From contig NZ_CP104307.1 of assembly GCF_025252405.1 (NCBI RefSeq), positions 1,116,001 to 1,180,000 on the forward strand: DNA of 64,000 bases. Direction: 5' to 3'. The DNA comes from Flavobacterium sp. TR2 (GTDB taxonomy: Bacteria > Bacteroidota > Bacteroidia > Flavobacteriales > Flavobacteriaceae). Every line of letters starts with the position of its first letter. Position 1 is the first letter of the stretch. The notes beneath the pieces are model-generated. The model had not been told where the DNA came from. It saw only the letters and a list, made by a program, of their open reading frames with translations, and ran no database searches. The position numbers and the translations under genes are program-made. Below, in pieces: positions 16,569 to 25,881 of the stretch.

Positions 16569-18260
16569 ATGAAAAATTATGTAATAGGATTGGACTACGG
16601 AACAGATTCTGTTCGCGCGGTGCTGATTGATACGGAGAATGGGCAGGAGCTGGCATCGAATGTTTCTCATTACAAAAGATGGAAAAACAAACAATATTGT
16701 GACGCCTCTATAAACCAATTTCGTCAGCATCCCTTAGATCATATTGAAGGATTGGAAATTACGATTCAGAATGTTGTGAAAGAGAGCAAAGTCGATCCTT
16801 CATTGGTTCGCGGAATTTGTATCGACACCACAGGGTCTTCACCCGTTCCGGTTACCAAAGACGGAACGCCATTAGCATTGACAAAAGGTTTTGAAGAAAA
16901 TCCAAATGCGATGATGGTTTTATGGAAAGATCATACTTCTATTAATGAAGCAAACGAAATCAACGAACTGGCTGTAAGCTGGGGCGGAGAAGACGTTACA
17001 AAATATGTAGGCGGAATTTATTCATCAGAATGGTTTTGGGCAAAAATCCTTCACATCGCCAGACAAGACGAAGCGGTTAGAAATGCAGCCCACACCTGGA
17101 TGGAACACTGCGATTTAATGACCTATTTATTAATCGAAGACAAAGATTTAAAAACTTTCAAAAGAAGCCGTTGTGCAGCGGGACACAAAGCCATGTGGCA
17201 CGCAGACTGGAACGGACTTCCGCCAGTTGAATTCTTAGAAAAATTACATCCGTACTTGGCGCAGCTTCGCGGAAATTTATACGATGAGACGTATACTTCA
17301 GATTTAGTTGCCGGAAAATTGAGTCAGGAATGGGCAGACCGTTTGGGACTTTCAACAGAAACAGTTGTGGCTGTTGGAACTTTCGACGCGCATTCTGGAG
17401 CAGTTGGAGCTAAAATAGAAGAGAATACTTTGGTTCGCGTTATGGGAACTTCAACCTGCGATATTCTGGTTGGTTCTTATGATGAAGTGGGAACCAAAAC
17501 CGTGCGCGGAATCTGCGGACAAGTTGATGGTTCTGTAATTCCGGGATTTATAGGTTTAGAAGCAGGACAATCTGCTTTTGGAGATTTATTGGCTTGGTAC
17601 AAAGAATTATTACTGTGGCCAACGGAACATTTAATTGCAGATTCTTTTATTATAAATGAAGCACAAAAAGAACAATTAAGAGAAGAAATTAGCGATAAAT
17701 TAATCGTAGAATTAACCAAAGAAGCAGAGAAAATTCCGGTTTCAGAAAGTCTTCCAATTGCTTTAGACTGGATTAACGGACGCAGAACTCCAGATGCAAA
17801 TCAAGAAGTAAAAAGCGCGATTTCAAATCTTTCTTTAGGAACAAAAGCACCTCATATTTTCAAAGCTTTGGTAAACGCAATCTGTTTTGGAGCGAAGAAA
17901 ATTGTAGATCGTTTTGAAGAAGAAGGCGTAAAAATCGACAGCGTTATCGGTATTGGTGGTGTGGCTCGTAAATCGCCTTTTATTATGCAGACTTTGGCGA
18001 ATGTTTTAAACAAGCCAATTAAAGTGGCAGCTTCAGATCAGACTCCAGCTTTAGGAGCCGCAATTTATGCAGCCGTTGCCGCCGGAATTTATCCAAACGT
18101 AATCGAAGCAAGCCAAAAAATAGGAAGTGATTTTGATGGAGAATATTTCCCTCAATTAGATAAAGTAGCGGCTTATAACAAATTACTTGTAGGTTACGAA
18201 CAATTAAGTGCTTTCGCAGATCCAACTATTAAAATTTCTCAAAATGAGTTCTCTTTATAA
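16569..18260 (+). CDS. araB: Ribulokinase
   Basis: A 563-aa FGGY kinase. The N-terminal ATPase motif is YVIGLDYGTDSVRAVLID (4-21). The family pattern continues with DTTGSSPVPV, GVRGIC-type GTSTCDILVG, and the C-terminal GIGGVARKSPFIMQTLANVLNKPI. It phosphorylates L-ribulose to L-ribulose-5-phosphate. It is the first gene of araB-araD-araA, and its last 17 bases overlap the araD start, indicating translational coupling. Length and motifs match the long AraB form. Confidence 0.94.
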   Translation: MKNYVIGLDYGTDSVRAVLIDTENGQELASNVSHYKRWKNKQYCDASINQFRQHPLDHIEGLEITIQNVVKESKVDPSLVRGICIDTTGSSPVPVTKDGTPLALTKGFEENPNAMMVLWKDHTSINEANEINELAVSWGGEDVTKYVGGIYSSEWFWAKILHIARQDEAVRNAAHTWMEHCDLMTYLLIEDKDLKTFKRSRCAAGHKAMWHADWNGLPPVEFLEKLHPYLAQLRGNLYDETYTSDLVAGKLSQEWADRLGLSTETVVAVGTFDAHSGAVGAKIEENTLVRVMGTSTCDILVGSYDEVGTKTVRGICGQVDGSVIPGFIGLEAGQSAFGDLLAWYKELLLWPTEHLIADSFIINEAQKEQLREEISDKLIVELTKEAEKIPVSESLPIALDWINGRRTPDANQEVKSAISNLSLGTKAPHIFKALVNAICFGAKKIVDRFEEEGVKIDSVIGIGGVARKSPFIMQTLANVLNKPIKVAASDQTPALGAAIYAAVAAGIYPNVIEASQKIGSDFDGEYFPQLDKVAAYNKLLVGYEQLSAFADPTIKISQNEFSL

Positions 18261-18945
18261 AGATTTAAAACAAGAATGTTACGAAGCCAATATGCAGTTA
18301 AATGCATTGAATTTGGTGGTGTATACTTTCGGAAATGTAAGCGCCGTGGACAGGAAAAATGGTGTTTTTGCCATTAAACCAAGCGGCGTTCCTTACGAAG
18401 ACTTAAAACCGGAAGATATTGTGATTGTCGATTTTGATAATAACATTATTGAAGGAACCATGCGTCCGTCATCTGACACGAAAACGCATGCTTATTTATA
18501 CAAAAACTGGCCAAATATTGGTGGCGTAGCGCATACGCACGCAACGTATTCGGTTGCCTGGGCGCAGGCACAACAAGATATTCCAATTTTCGGAACAACT
18601 CACGCAGATCATTTAACAGCTGATATTCCGTGCGCACCGCCAATGGCAGATGCTCTTATTGAAGGAAACTACGAACACAATACCGGAATTCAGATTTTGG
18701 ATTGCTTCAAAGAAAAAAATCTTTCATACGAAGAAGTAGAAATGGTTTTGATTGGAAATCACGGTCCGTTTGCCTGGGGAAAAAACGCTGCAAAAGCGGT
18801 TTACAATAGTAAAGTTTTAGAAGTTGTGGCAGAAATGGCATACCTGACTTTACAAATCAACCCAAACGCGCCAAGATTAAAAGATTCATTAATAAAGAAA
18901 CATTACAACCGCAAACACGGAAAAGATTCGTATTACGGACAATAG
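18244..18945 (+). CDS. araD: L-ribulose-5-phosphate 4-epimerase
   Basis: A 233-aa class II aldolase/epimerase. The start MSSLYKDLKQECYEANMQL at 18244 matches family N-termini and overlaps araB by 17 bp; an in-frame TTG/ATG further up at 18208 would add residues not typical of AraD. The zinc-site motif GVAHTHATYSVAWAQ and GTTHADH are present, along with LIGNHGPFAWGK. It converts L-ribulose-5-phosphate to D-xylulose-5-phosphate for the pentose phosphate pathway. All catalytic segments appear intact. Confidence 0.93.
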   Translation: MSSLYKDLKQECYEANMQLNALNLVVYTFGNVSAVDRKNGVFAIKPSGVPYEDLKPEDIVIVDFDNNIIEGTMRPSSDTKTHAYLYKNWPNIGGVAHTHATYSVAWAQAQQDIPIFGTTHADHLTADIPCAPPMADALIEGNYEHNTGIQILDCFKEKNLSYEEVEMVLIGNHGPFAWGKNAAKAVYNSKVLEVVAEMAYLTLQINPNAPRLKDSLIKKHYNRKHGKDSYYGQ

Positions 18946-18949
18946 GGGT

Positions 18950-19100
18950 TTTTGTTTCAAGTTTTCTTTGTTTCAAGTTTCAAGTTTTTTTGGGACGTGA
19001 AATTTGGACCTTGAAACAAACAAAACAAAAACAATAAAATAACACGTCGAGTTTTCAGATTCCAACAACTTGAAACCTGAAACTTGAAACAAAATAAACA
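18950..19100. repeat. Inverted repeat of TTTCAAGTTTCAAG type between araD and araA
   Basis: TTTGTTTCAAG / TTTCAAGTTT copies at about 18951-18988 face CTTGAAACAAA copies at about 19010-19020 and 19069-19092, so the RNA can form a long AT-rich stem. Such repeats are common in flavobacterial genomes. It could modulate araA expression relative to araBD. Confidence 0.6.
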
Positions 19101-19107
19101 AAAAGAA

Positions 19108-20616
19108 ATGATTGATATATCTCAAAAAGAAGTATGGTTTGTAGTAGGAAGCCAGGAATTATACGGTGAAGAAACACTTAGAAAAGTAGCAGAACATTCA
19201 CAGATTATTGCAAAAGGATTAAACGCTTCGTCTTCGATACCAGTAAAAGTGGTTTACAAAGATGTGGTGAAATCTCCTGCTCAGATTTTAGATGTATGCT
19301 TGGAAGCAAATACAACTAAAAACTGTATCGGAATTATTGCCTGGATGCACACTTTCTCTCCGGCAAAAATGTGGATTGGCGGTTTGAGCATTCTGAAAAA
19401 ACCATTGTGCCATTTGCATACACAATACAATGCTGAAATTCCGTGGGGATCAATCGATATGGATTTCATGAACCTGAACCAATCAGCTCACGGTGACCGC
19501 GAATTTGGTTTCATCATGTCAAGACTGCGTAAAAAACGTAAAGTTGTTGTGGGTCATTGGGAAGATCAAAGAGTTCAAAAACAATTAGGCATCTGGTCAA
19601 GAGTTGTTTTAGGATGGGATGAACTTCAAAACTTGAAAGTGGCCCGTATTGGAGACAATATGCGCGAAGTTGCCGTAACTGAAGGTGACAAAGTTGAAGC
19701 TCAGATTCGTTTCGGAATGTCTGTAAACGGATACGATTCTTCAGACGTAACCAAACATATTGAAAAAGTAACAGACAAAGAATTAGCTGATTTATTGGCA
19801 GTTTATGAGTCTTCTTATAATTTAACCGATTCTTTAAAAGAAGGCGGAGCACAAAGAAGTTCATTGGTTGAAGCAGCAAAAATCGAATTAGGACTAAGAG
19901 CTTTCCTTGAAGAAGGAGGTTTCGGAGCTTTTACAGATACATTTGAAAACCTTGGCGCTTGGAAACAATTACCAGGAATTGCAACACAAAGACTAATGGC
20001 CGATGGTTATGGTTTTGGTGGAGAAGGTGACTGGAAAACCGCTGCAATGGTTAGAGCATTAAAAGTAATGTGTATTGGTCTAGAAGGCGGAACTTCTTTT
20101 ATGGAAGATTACACCTACCATTTCACACCACAAAAATCATACGTTTTAGGATCTCATATGTTGGAAATTTGTCCATCTATCGCTGACGGAAAACCTTCTT
20201 GCGAAGTGCATCCTTTAGGAATTGGAGGAAAAGAAGATCCGGCTCGTTTGGTTTTCAACTCTCCTGCGGGTGATGCAATCAATGTTTCGTTGGTTGATAT
20301 GGGAACGCGTTTCCGTTTGATCGTTAACGAAGTGGAAGCTGTGAAACCAATGGCTGAATTGCCAAAACTTCCTGTAGCACGAGTTCTTTGGGATTGCAAG
20401 CCAAATTTAGAAGTAGCTGCAACTGCCTGGATTTTAGCCGGAGGAGCGCACCATACTGTTTACAGCCAATCTATCACAACAGAATATATGGAAGATTTCG
20501 CAGACATCGCCGGAATCGAATTATTGGTAATCGACGAAAAAACAACTATTAGAGAGTTTAAAGATAAAATCAACGCCAACGAAGCGTACTTTCATTTGTT
20601 TCAACACGGACTTTAA
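19108..20616 (+). CDS. araA: L-arabinose isomerase
   Basis: A 502-aa isomerase that converts L-arabinose to L-ribulose with Mn2+. ATG at 19108 ([24 protein letters not shown]) is chosen over an in-frame TTG at 19084, which lies inside the upstream inverted repeat. Family motifs include [32 protein letters not shown], and the metal-site regions [12 protein letters not shown] and MEDYTYHF with the later HMLEICPS segment. It completes araB-araD-araA. Confidence 0.95.
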   Translation: MIDISQKEVWFVVGSQELYGEETLRKVAEHSQIIAKGLNASSSIPVKVVYKDVVKSPAQILDVCLEANTTKNCIGIIAWMHTFSPAKMWIGGLSILKKPLCHLHTQYNAEIPWGSIDMDFMNLNQSAHGDREFGFIMSRLRKKRKVVVGHWEDQRVQKQLGIWSRVVLGWDELQNLKVARIGDNMREVAVTEGDKVEAQIRFGMSVNGYDSSDVTKHIEKVTDKELADLLAVYESSYNLTDSLKEGGAQRSSLVEAAKIELGLRAFLEEGGFGAFTDTFENLGAWKQLPGIATQRLMADGYGFGGEGDWKTAAMVRALKVMCIGLEGGTSFMEDYTYHFTPQKSYVLGSHMLEICPSIADGKPSCEVHPLGIGGKEDPARLVFNSPAGDAINVSLVDMGTRFRLIVNEVEAVKPMAELPKLPVARVLWDCKPNLEVAATAWILAGGAHHTVYSQSITTEYMEDFADIAGIELLVIDEKTTIREFKDKINANEAYFHLFQHGL

Positions 20617-20620
20617 ATTA

Positions 20621-20765
20621 GTCAAAAGCCTAAAGTCATAAAGTCTTAAAGTTGTAAAATGATTGTTACGCTGAGCGGAGTCGAAGCGTATTATTATTTG
20701 AAGCGATAAGTTTTTGTTACTTTTGACTTTAAGACTTTCGGCTTTAAGACTTTACTAACTTAAAA
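20621..20765. repeat. Intergenic inverted repeat with CTGAGCGGAGTCGAAG core
   Basis: AAGCCTAAAGTCATAAAGTCTTAAAG on the left faces CTTTGACTTTAAGACTTTC-like sequence on the right. In the middle is GCTGAGCGGAGTCGAAGC (about 20671-20688), a dispersed core that recurs at about 37759-37776. This looks like an intergenic repeat element with no coding content. Confidence 0.55.
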
Positions 20766-20777
20766 AAACTATGATTT

Positions 20778-21962
20778 ATGAATGTATTAAAACGTTCCCT
20801 TTTTATACTAAGCATGCTAGGTATTGCTATAGTTACAGTTCAATGCAAAAGCGATAAAAAAATGGATAACACTACAGTTTCTTCAGATAAAAAAGGAGAA
20901 GTTACAATTGAAAAATCAGAATACGGAACAACAGCTAAAGGCGAAAAAGTCGAGAGTTATAAACTGAAAAACCAAAATGGGATGGAAGTGGACATCATCA
21001 CTTTTGGAGGAAGAATTACAGATTTGAAAGTGCCAAATAAAGAAGGCATTTCAGAAAATGTTGTAATCGGATTTAATTCTTTGGCACAATATGAAAAAGA
21101 AAATCCGTTTTTTGGAGCTTTGATCGGAAGATTCGGCAACCGAATCGCAAAAGGTAAATTTTCATTAGATGGAAAAGAATATCAGTTAGCGATTAATAAT
21201 GCTCCAAATGCTTTACACGGTGGTCCGCAAGGATATTTTAATGTAGTTTGGAAAGCAGATGAGGTTAAATCTGGCGAAACAGCTTCGTTGAAATTATCTT
21301 ATGTAAGTAAAGATATGGAAGAAGGTTATCCGGGAACTTTGAAGGTTTATGTGACGTATACCTTAACGAACGATAATCAGTTAGAAGTTTTGTATGAAGC
21401 AACGACAGACAAAAAAACGGTTGTTAACCTGACACAGCATTCTTATTTCAATTTATCGGGAGATTTTACCAAAACAATCTTAGATCATGAATTGACTTTA
21501 AATGCAGATAAAATAGTTCCGGTTGATGCGAATTTAATTCCGACAGGAAAATTAGATGATGTAACAGGTACGCCTTTCGATTTCAGAAAACCGAAATTAA
21601 TTGGAAAAGAAATCAATGCTAAAAATGATCAGTTAGAAAAAGGTAAAGGTTACGACCACTGCTGGGTGTTGAACAATCCTGAAAAAGGAAAAACAATCAT
21701 TGCAAAAGTATACCACGCAGCAAGCGGAAGAGTTATGGAAATGACAACAGACGAACCTGGAATTCAGTTTTACTCTGGAAATTTCCTTGACGGAACTTTG
21801 CCAATGCCAAACGGAGGAACTTTTGCACACAGAACCGGACTTTGTCTGGAAACAGAACATTATCCGGATTCTCCAAACCAGAAAAATTTCCCAACAACGG
21901 TTTTAAACCCGGGAGAAAATTATAAAACGAAAACTACTTTTAAGTTTTCTGTTCAAAAATAG
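20778..21962 (+). CDS. Aldose 1-epimerase family lipoprotein
   Basis: A 394-aa protein with a lipoprotein signal (MNVLKRSLFILSMLGIAIVTVQC, Cys23) and a short polar linker, followed by a complete aldose epimerase domain: KNQNGMEVDIITFGGRITDL, PFFGALIGRFGNRIAKG, NLTQHSYFNLSGDF and GLCLETEHYPDSPNQKNFP. It would act in the periplasm or at the outer membrane, equilibrating anomers of released sugars, probably arabinose given its place after araA. It is a paralogue of the cytoplasmic GalM at 11511-12563. Confidence 0.9.
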   Translation: MNVLKRSLFILSMLGIAIVTVQCKSDKKMDNTTVSSDKKGEVTIEKSEYGTTAKGEKVESYKLKNQNGMEVDIITFGGRITDLKVPNKEGISENVVIGFNSLAQYEKENPFFGALIGRFGNRIAKGKFSLDGKEYQLAINNAPNALHGGPQGYFNVVWKADEVKSGETASLKLSYVSKDMEEGYPGTLKVYVTYTLTNDNQLEVLYEATTDKKTVVNLTQHSYFNLSGDFTKTILDHELTLNADKIVPVDANLIPTGKLDDVTGTPFDFRKPKLIGKEINAKNDQLEKGKGYDHCWVLNNPEKGKTIIAKVYHAASGRVMEMTTDEPGIQFYSGNFLDGTLPMPNGGTFAHRTGLCLETEHYPDSPNQKNFPTTVLNPGENYKTKTTFKFSVQK

Positions 21963-21996
21963 TTTTAGAATCTGTTTATTAATTTAGTAATTTTTT

Positions 21997-22036
21997 AAAA
22001 ACCTCGAAAGCAATTGCTTTCGAGGTTTTTTTATTA
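21997..22036 (+). terminator. Intrinsic terminator after the arabinose genes
   Basis: AAAAACCTCGAAAGC-AATT-GCTTTCGAGGTTTTT forms a near-perfect 15-bp stem with a T tract. It closes the arabinose gene run. Confidence 0.85.
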
Positions 22037-22047
22037 GAGTTTTTTCT

Positions 22048-22188
22048 GCCACGACTCGAGCGATAGCGAACAGGCGAAGCAATTCACGAATTTCTTAGTA
22101 ATTAGTATTGATTTTAATTAGTGAAATTAAAAAAGCAGCGTTTTAAAGCGATTCAATTTGCGTAAATTCGTGAATTCGTGGCAAAAAA
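22048..22188. repeat. Degenerate CCACG...TTCACGAAT palindromic repeat
   Basis: TGCCACGACTCGAGCG... AATTCACGAATTT on the left and AATTCGTGAATTCGTGGCA on the right (ending about 22187) are the arms of the same palindrome family seen at 2355 and 5936, here split by an inserted segment (ACTCGAGCGATAGCGAACAG) and a longer loop. Confidence 0.55.
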
Positions 22189-22200
22189 TAATAATTATTT

Positions 22201-22668
22201 ATGACTTTCAAACATATATTCAAAGCAGAAGTAAATTGGACTTCACAAAAAAATGCAGTTGATTCTTCTAAAAGATTCTATAGCAAAAGCCATCAAATTA
22301 AAATTGAAGGCAAACCAGTCTTAGATATTTCAGCAGCAAAAGCTTTCAAAGGTGATCCGTCATTATACAATCCCGAAGATTTATTGTTGAGCAGTTTGGT
22401 TTCCTGCCACATGATGTCGTATTTATATGTCTGCTCTCAAAACGGAATAGAAGTTCTCGAATATTCTGATAATGCAGAGGCAACACTCGAAGTTGCTCCA
22501 GACGGAAGCGGTCGTTTTGTTGAGGTCAGATTATATCCGAAAGTGAAAATCTCAAATACTGATCAAATTGAATTGGCTTTGGACTTACATCATAAAGCCA
22601 ATCAATTATGTTTTATTGCCAATTCCTGCAATTTTCCTGTTTTGCATAATGCGAGTTGTGAGGTTTGA
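22201..22668 (+). CDS. OsmC family protein
   Basis: A 155-aa OsmC/Ohr-fold protein, of family length. The pattern NPEDLLLSSLVSCHMMSYLYVCSQNGI holds the first redox Cys of the fold; FIANSCNFPVLHNASCEV holds the second (about residue 144). OsmC-type proteins reduce organic hydroperoxides. It stands alone, between the arabinose genes and the element's left end; the next chromosomal feature before insertion would have been tRNA-Leu. Confidence 0.85.
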   Translation: MTFKHIFKAEVNWTSQKNAVDSSKRFYSKSHQIKIEGKPVLDISAAKAFKGDPSLYNPEDLLLSSLVSCHMMSYLYVCSQNGIEVLEYSDNAEATLEVAPDGSGRFVEVRLYPKVKISNTDQIELALDLHHKANQLCFIANSCNFPVLHNASCEV

Positions 22669-22763
22669 ACCAAATAAGTAGTGTGTCTAGGTAATAGTAG
22701 GAGCTTAAACGCACAATTATATTTTCTTATATTGTCTTACATGGTTTAAAAAAAGACATAAAA

Positions 22764-22792
22764 AAAACCTCTTCCGTTAAGAAGAGGTTTTT
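22764..22792 (-). terminator. Ancestral terminator of tRNA-Leu, left behind at the left junction
   Basis: AACCTCTTC-CGTTA-GAAGAGGTT-type hairpin with T tracts on either strand lies directly beside the left att copy. On the minus strand it would follow the tRNA 3' end. The element brought its own analogous hairpin (35545-35577) for the restored tRNA. Confidence 0.6.
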
Positions 22793-22811
22793 AAGTACCC
22801 GGAGCCGGAGT
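22790..22811. repeat. attL: left direct repeat of the mobilizable element
   Basis: A 22-bp segment (core GTACCCGGAGCCGGAGT) identical to 35576-35597. It is the last 16 bases of tRNA-Leu plus 6 downstream bases, with no rest of the tRNA here, so this is a cut-off copy. The nearest element gene, inward, is the tyrosine recombinase. The rest of the 22669-22980 gap shows only the terminator and AT-rich leader. Confidence 0.9.
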
Positions 22812-22980
22812 ACTGTAATATTTTAGCTACTTTTATTTAGCTTTATCGTTCTTTTTATTATTACATTTGAGGCAGATAGGGTAAAAGAAAGTTTTCTTTA
22901 TTTGTTTTTCAAACTTTTAAAATTCAAATAAACCACCTTTCTAACCACCCTTTATTATAATTTAATTCGTTTTAGTTAGA

Positions 22981-24213
22981 ATGAAAGTGGTCTTTGAACT
23001 AAGGAAAGAGAAAATAACATCAAATGGGTTAATCCCAATTCAGTTTGTTGTTAGAGCTGAAGGAATTCGAATAAGGAAAAATGTTGGTGTAAGTACCAGA
23101 GAAACCTACTGGACAGGCTCAAGAGTAAAACCAAATCTTAAAAAGGAAGAGAACAATAATTATCAATTTATTAATGATGAATTACAAAGAATAGAATCTA
23201 AAGTAAATGATATTTTTTTCTTTTTCAGAGCTAATAAAATACCCTTTTCTAAAGAAAAATTTTTAGAACAACTTGAATCTAAACAGGCAAGAATAAACTC
23301 GGAATTAGACTTTTTTGAATGCTTTGATGAATATTTATTGTCTGGATCATTATCTAAAGCATACAATACAATTAAAGCTCAGAAAACAATAAAAGGTTAT
23401 CTGCAATCTTTTCAAAACGATACAGGATTCAATATTTCATTTAATAAAATAGATAATGACTTTTATGAAGAATTGATGAAATATTCTTTCTTCGAAAAGA
23501 AGATAAAGAACAATTATTTTGCAAAAATAATAGCCGTTATAAAGTCCTTTTTAAAGTGGTGTACAGACAAAAACTACAACAGTAATAGAGATTTCGAAAA
23601 GTTTAAAGGTGTTGAACATGATGTAGATATTATTTATCTCACACATGAAGAATTGATGCTACTTTATAATTATGAATTTGAAAATTCTAGATTAAATCAT
23701 ACAAAAGATTTTTATTGTATGGGTTGCTTTACGGGACTAAGATTTTCAGATTTATCACAGTTGCATCAAGCAAACATTACAGAAACTCATATTAATATCT
23801 CAATTCAAAAGACGAAAACTCAAAATCATATTATTCGACTAAATAAGTTTTCCAAAGAGATTTTAGAGAAATACCAGGGCACAATCTATGAGCCGTTGCC
23901 AGCAATCTCAATGCAAAAGTTTAACGATTACATTAAAGAATGTTGTGAGATAGTTGGTATAGATAAACCAACAACCATAACAGGATTTGTGGGAACGAAG
24001 AAAATTCAGAATACACTCCCAAAATATCAATTGATTACGAGTCATACAGCACGAAAGACATTTATAACAAATTCTTTATTACTTGGTATGGAACCAAAAG
24101 CAATTAAAAAAATTGCGAATATCAAAAAAGATGCTGTATTAGATAAATATATGAAGATTACCGAGGAATACACTGATGAACAAATGGATAAATGGAATAA
24201 TCATGGGAAATAA
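22981..24213 (+). CDS. Site-specific tyrosine recombinase (integrase)
   Basis: A 410-aa integrase with the usual Bacteroidota plan: an N-terminal arm-binding domain (about 1-90), a SAM-like core-binding domain (about 105-205) and a C-terminal catalytic domain. Catalytic residues seen are Arg254 (CFTGLRFSDL), His355 and Arg358 (SHTARKTF), and Tyr390 (AVLDKYMKI). The second His/Trp site is replaced within IANIKKDAV. It sits just inside attL and should catalyse integration into and excision from tRNA-Leu. Its 3' end overlaps the next gene slightly. Confidence 0.93.
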   Translation: MKVVFELRKEKITSNGLIPIQFVVRAEGIRIRKNVGVSTRETYWTGSRVKPNLKKEENNNYQFINDELQRIESKVNDIFFFFRANKIPFSKEKFLEQLESKQARINSELDFFECFDEYLLSGSLSKAYNTIKAQKTIKGYLQSFQNDTGFNISFNKIDNDFYEELMKYSFFEKKIKNNYFAKIIAVIKSFLKWCTDKNYNSNRDFEKFKGVEHDVDIIYLTHEELMLLYNYEFENSRLNHTKDFYCMGCFTGLRFSDLSQLHQANITETHINISIQKTKTQNHIIRLNKFSKEILEKYQGTIYEPLPAISMQKFNDYIKECCEIVGIDKPTTITGFVGTKKIQNTLPKYQLITSHTARKTFITNSLLLGMEPKAIKKIANIKKDAVLDKYMKITEEYTDEQMDKWNNHGK

Positions 24214-25339
24214 AAGCTATAATGATTTTGAAGATTTTAATCAAGAGTTTTATGAATTTTTCGAAAATGAGAATAATGATGACTTGTATCAAAAATTGAT
24301 TTTGGGAGACCTTAATAATGAATTTTATGAAAACAAAAGTGATAGTGAGCTACATAAAAAAATAATATTACAATATATAAGTTCAGAGATTCTGGAACTA
24401 ATAGATTATAATCCGAGAATTTTATTAGAATTTGAAAGGGTTATTCAAGATGAAAGAAAGTATAATATTATAGATAGATTTTTCTATTATTCAATAGAAG
24501 AAACTAGATTAATAAACAACATCATTAAAGAAAAATTAGAGATAGAAATCGAGTTAAGTATTGTCCAAGAATTACATAAAGCTTTCAGAAATTTAAAAAA
24601 CAAGCTTATTGGCCAGATAAAATATTCTTTTGGATTACATTCCTTTTCCGATTATTTAGAGAGTGGTAGGACAGTACTGTTTAATAATCCCTTTTTACTT
24701 GGAATTTCGCCTTTTCTGTTTGATCAATTAGAATGGGAAACCATTATATTAAAAGAAATTAAGGATAGTAGCCATAGCAAAAGCAACTTTTATAATATTC
24801 AATTAATGATAAGAAATAATTTAAGAGAAACTTTATTTCGATTGGATAAGGAAGAATTTGAAAATTTGCATGGATGGGAAAAAGAAAAAATGTCTGAATC
24901 AGAATTATATCACTTAATAATAGATAGAGTGTTTAATGCGGTTAAAAGATCAAAAAATCCCGAATCAATCATTAAAGAAATAGTAAAGAAAAATACGGTT
25001 GTAAATTCTTCTCGAATAGTCTTGACAGGGAACTTTACAACTGGAAAGTTAATTGATAAACTTATTGAGGGATTCGGTGCAAAAAATATAAAATTAGGAA
25101 CTGATGAAATAAACGATATTAAAGGTTTTGTAAGCCTAAATTTTAAAAATGCTAAAGGGAAAAATTTGGAATTTCAAGAAATCAGAAATAAAACCTTTTT
25201 TAATCTTCATAAAAAATTATTGAAAAACATTCTTGTCACTAATAGAAAGTCGATAAGATGCGAACAAAAAGATATTTCAAGAATAATAAATAAAACGCTT
25301 CCCGAATTAGGAGAACTAAAAACGATAGAAAATTATTAA
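24203..25339 (+). CDS. Hypothetical protein of the mobilizable element
   Basis: I do not recognise this 378-aa protein. The ATG at 24203 (MGNKSYNDFEDFNQEFYEF) leaves an 11-bp overlap with the integrase gene; an ATG at 24176 would overlap more. The N-terminal 60 residues are very acidic, the middle is helical and charged (LHKAFRNLKNKLIG), and there is no signal peptide or membrane segment. The C-terminal third is basic. Overlap with the integrase implies translational coupling, and a hairpin (25409-25444) ends the pair. A role in recombination or element maintenance is possible but unproven. Confidence 0.7.
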   Translation: MGNKSYNDFEDFNQEFYEFFENENNDDLYQKLILGDLNNEFYENKSDSELHKKIILQYISSEILELIDYNPRILLEFERVIQDERKYNIIDRFFYYSIEETRLINNIIKEKLEIEIELSIVQELHKAFRNLKNKLIGQIKYSFGLHSFSDYLESGRTVLFNNPFLLGISPFLFDQLEWETIILKEIKDSSHSKSNFYNIQLMIRNNLRETLFRLDKEEFENLHGWEKEKMSESELYHLIIDRVFNAVKRSKNPESIIKEIVKKNTVVNSSRIVLTGNFTTGKLIDKLIEGFGAKNIKLGTDEINDIKGFVSLNFKNAKGKNLEFQEIRNKTFFNLHKKLLKNILVTNRKSIRCEQKDISRIINKTLPELGELKTIENY

Positions 25340-25408
25340 AATCTAGTTTTAAAAAGAGTTTTCTAAAATCCGAATCATTATATTTAAATAGTTGTTTACA
25401 AGTTGGTT

Positions 25409-25446
25409 AGGCTTAAATTTTAAAGATTTTAAAATTTAAGCCTTTT
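25409..25446 (+). terminator. Terminator after the integrase/hypothetical pair
   Basis: AGGCTTAAATTTTAA-AGATT-TTAAAATTTAAGCCT is a long AU-rich stem with a T-rich 3' side, separating the integrase unit from the HTH gene. Confidence 0.65.
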
Positions 25447-25507
25447 CTTATTTGGAATTTTACAGTGTTGGAAAAATAACTAATACTAATTAAAAATAAG
25501 AAAAACT

Positions 25508-25798
25508 ATGTCGGTACTATTGTATTCCCACAGTAAACAAGATTTAGAAAAAGTTGTAGAAATCATTCTCAGTAAAGTACAAAATTTTCAAATTTCGAAA
25601 TCTTCAAATTACCCTGAGAAAGAGGACTTAATTACTCAAAAAGAAGCTTGTAAATTCTTAAATATTTCTCTGCCGACTATTATTAGCTGGAGAAAAGAGA
25701 AAGACCTGCCACACTACAATTATAACGGAAGATATTTCTATTCTGAGAAAGAGCTTCTAGAATATGGTAAAAGAAATAATCAAATAAAAAAGACGTAA
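25508..25798 (+). CDS. Helix-turn-helix (excisionase/MerR-like) DNA-binding protein
   Basis: A 96-aa protein. Residues about 40-90 form an HTH_17-type winged helix: LITQKEACKFLNISLPTIISWRKEKDLPHYNYNGRYFYSEKELLEYG. Such proteins act as excisionases or regulators in Bacteroidota mobile elements. The N-terminal 35 residues form a helical tail (SKQDLEKVVEIILSKV). It lies before the VapE-like gene and is likely to influence excision or replication of the element. Confidence 0.85.
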   Translation: MSVLLYSHSKQDLEKVVEIILSKVQNFQISKSSNYPEKEDLITQKEACKFLNISLPTIISWRKEKDLPHYNYNGRYFYSEKELLEYGKRNNQIKKT

Positions 25799-25881
25799 AA
25801 CACTCACCACAAGCCTTTACGTCATTGAAATTTTTTATCATCTAATTGTATATCACAAATATACAAGAAAAGCAATTGTAT

